Assembly (NCBI GenBank): GCA_900757695.1
Contig: CAAEOU010000163.1
Location: forward strand, 1-6,527
Origin: an uncultured Oscillospiraceae bacterium
GTDB lineage: Bacteria > Bacillota_A > Clostridia > Oscillospirales > Oscillospiraceae
Direction of reading: 5' to 3'
DNA: 6,527 bases
Under the pieces are notes generated by a model. That model made no database searches. It was not told the DNA's origin and saw only the letters and a list, made by a program, of their open reading frames with translations. The translations under genes and the position numbers were made by a program. Shown here in pieces: positions 5,710 through 6,527 of this stretch (position 1 is the stretch's first letter; every line of letters begins with the position of its first letter).

Positions 5710-6111
5710 ATGAGCAATATCTATATTTTGAGGACCAATTGATCGGGAAAACACCGCCTCTGAATCTCGTCCCTATTGAGCAGAGCGAAGGGCTGGAGGC
5801 CAACCTGCTCGGCAAACTCGAATACTTCAATCCCGCTGGCAGCATCAAGGACCGTATCGCAAAAGCCATGATCGACGATGCTGCGGCCAGCGGAAAATGA
5901 AAGCCCGGTTCTGTGATCATCGAGCCTACCTCTGGCAATAGTAAGGGGCTTGGTCAATCCGAAGGCGTTTAGGCTGGCATCTCTTCCGGTGCCGCGGTTT
6001 GGGCTGCGCTCCAACCCGTCAAGCGGCCCGAAAATAGAGGCAAGGACCATCACGGCATTGCTGCCGGATACAGGTGACCGTTATCTCTCTACTCCTCTTT
6101 TTGCGGACTAA
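5710..6111 (+). pseudogene. cysK: Cysteine synthase (O-acetylserine sulfhydrylase) CysK, internally deleted and frameshifted
   Basis: The PLP enzyme CysK makes cysteine from O-acetylserine and sulfide and is normally about 310 aa. Here the start reads MSNIY, then after a one-base loss near 5735 QLIGKTPPLNLVPIEQ (5736 on), LGKLEYFNPAGSIKDRIAKA (with the PLP lysine in SIKDR) and KPGSVIIEPTSGN, the substrate loop. An in-frame TGA lies at 5898-5900. At about 5940-5957 the sequence jumps to the C-terminus: EGV, TAG (5970-5972), AGISSGAAVWAALQ and KRPEN. A one-base gain near 6045 moves the frame to ITALLPDTGDRYLSTPLFAD, ending at TAA 6109-6111, the normal CysK end. About 180 codons of the middle are missing, so no active enzyme can be made. 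The divergent arrangement with an Rrf2 regulator suggests it was a regulon member. Loss need not mean cysteine auxotrophy; another copy may exist elsewhere. Confidence 0.92.
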
Positions 6112-6117
6112 GAAGAT

Positions 6118-6159
6118 AAAAAAGATAGTAAGTCAACTTCATGACTTACTATCTTTTTT
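6118..6159. terminator. Bidirectional rho-independent terminator
   Basis: A perfect 18-bp inverted repeat (6118-6135 and 6142-6159) surrounds a 6-nt loop (ACTTCA). The outer six pairs are A-T, giving a T run on both strands. It starts 7 bp after the cysK stop. It would end + strand cysK transcripts and can also stop leftward transcripts from the SLH-protein gene. Confidence 0.85.
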
Positions 6160-6241
6160 GTTTACCCGTACCAACTGCGTTGTCCGGAGGTCGCATTGTG
6201 TCCCTAGAAGAATTAATCCCTGGTCCGGGGGGCTTCTGTGC

Positions 6242-6527
6242 TTAGTTGTGGGATTCTGTAAAGCGCATGAGAATGGCGGCCATCTCGGCACGGGTGGCGG
6301 TGCCGGCGGGGTCGAGCCAACCGCCGCCCTTGCCGGTCAGCAGACCCTCGTCCACCGCCCAGCACAGGGCATCTGCTGCGTAATCGCTAACCGCGTCTTT
6401 GTCGTTAAAGCCGTCCAGACTGCCCGTGGGCTCCGGCGTGCCCGCATAGCGGTACAGCATGGCCGCCAACTGCTCCCGTGTCACTGCGTCCTCCGGGCCG
6501 AAGGCCCCGGTGCTGTACCCGGTCACA
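6242..6527 (-). CDS. SLH-domain surface protein, C-terminal end (partial, 5' end outside window)
   Basis: Ninety-four complete codons of the 3' end are present; the frame is open to the right edge, so the GTG at 6526-6524 is an internal valine. Two S-layer homology modules are visible. The first lacks its beginning: TGYSTGAFGPEDAVTREQLAAMLYRYAG, matching the usual GYxDGTFxPxxxVTREQ-A-ML-R. The second is complete: FNDKDAVSDYAADALCWAVDEGLLTGKGGG, then LDPAGTATRAEMAAILMRF. SLH modules anchor secreted proteins to cell-wall polymers, and here they close the protein. The catalytic or adhesive part lies outside the window. The segment is clearly more GC-rich than the sulfur genes to its left, and the terminator at 6118-6159 separates it from them, so it is an unrelated transcription unit. 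Confidence 0.93.
   Translation of the reverse strand, partial: VTGYSTGAFGPEDAVTREQLAAMLYRYAGTPEPTGSLDGFNDKDAVSDYAADALCWAVDEGLLTGKGGGWLDPAGTATRAEMAAILMRFTESHN

Noticed and set aside
5702..5729. TTGACA followed 16 bp later by TATTTT as a + strand cysK promoter
   Set aside because: Transcription would begin downstream of the cysK ATG at 5710. The TTGACA is better explained as part of the inverted half-site.
1..6527. CRISPR arrays, tRNA/rRNA genes, insertion sequences, riboswitches
   Set aside because: No regularly spaced repeats, cloverleaf sequences, transposase motifs or terminal repeats were seen. Any riboswitch of the met operon would lie upstream of metN, outside the window.

Overview
The window looks like a chromosomal segment from an anaerobic Firmicute, most likely a gut-type Clostridia (Oscillospiraceae-like). 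The reasons are moderate GC, a MnmA of the CCS / GGTPNPCIDCNR type, a YrvO/NifS-like cysteine desulfurase, an Rrf2 regulator, and an SLH-domain surface protein. The taxonomic guess is inference only.

Layout from left to right. (1) The end of metN (NIL domain), metI and metQ form the 3' part of a MetNIQ-type methionine ABC importer operon on the + strand. (2) mnmA (tRNA U34 2-thiouridylase) begins 4 bp after the metQ stop and probably belongs to the same transcript. (3) A messy stretch from 2945 to 3645 holds a 52-aa Cys-rich ORF, an overlapping 79-aa ORF of doubtful status, and the wreck of a MOSC-domain gene with four in-frame TAA codons and two frame changes. (4) nifS (class V cysteine desulfurase) is intact. 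(5) About 375 bp without a convincing gene follows, then a perfect hairpin terminator serving the gene that arrives from the right. (6) An Rrf2/IscR-like regulator lies on the - strand with a strong promoter. That promoter sits in a cluster of CCTATT-type inverted half-sites, the likely autoregulatory operators. (7) Divergent from it is a cysK (O-acetylserine sulfhydrylase) pseudogene. Its beginning and end are clear, but the middle (roughly 180 codons) is gone and the rest carries frameshifts and stops. (8) A perfect 18-bp stem terminator follows. (9) At the right edge, on the - strand, is the GC-rich 3' end of an SLH-domain protein unrelated to the rest.

The common theme is sulfur: import of methionine (or a related sulfur amino acid), synthesis of cysteine (cysK, dead), removal of sulfur from cysteine (nifS), delivery of sulfur to tRNA (mnmA), a MOSC protein (dead) and an Fe-S/cysteine-type Rrf2 regulator. 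In Bacillus subtilis, cymR-yrvO-mnmA is the equivalent grouping, and YrvO passes sulfur directly to MnmA. No nifU/iscU scaffold is present here, so NifS is best read as the dedicated sulfur donor of MnmA. The window also shows erosion in progress: two genes of the sulfur set (MOSC, cysK) are recognisable wrecks and one or two small ORFs may be further remains. I see no CRISPR array, tRNA, rRNA, insertion sequence or clearly novel system.
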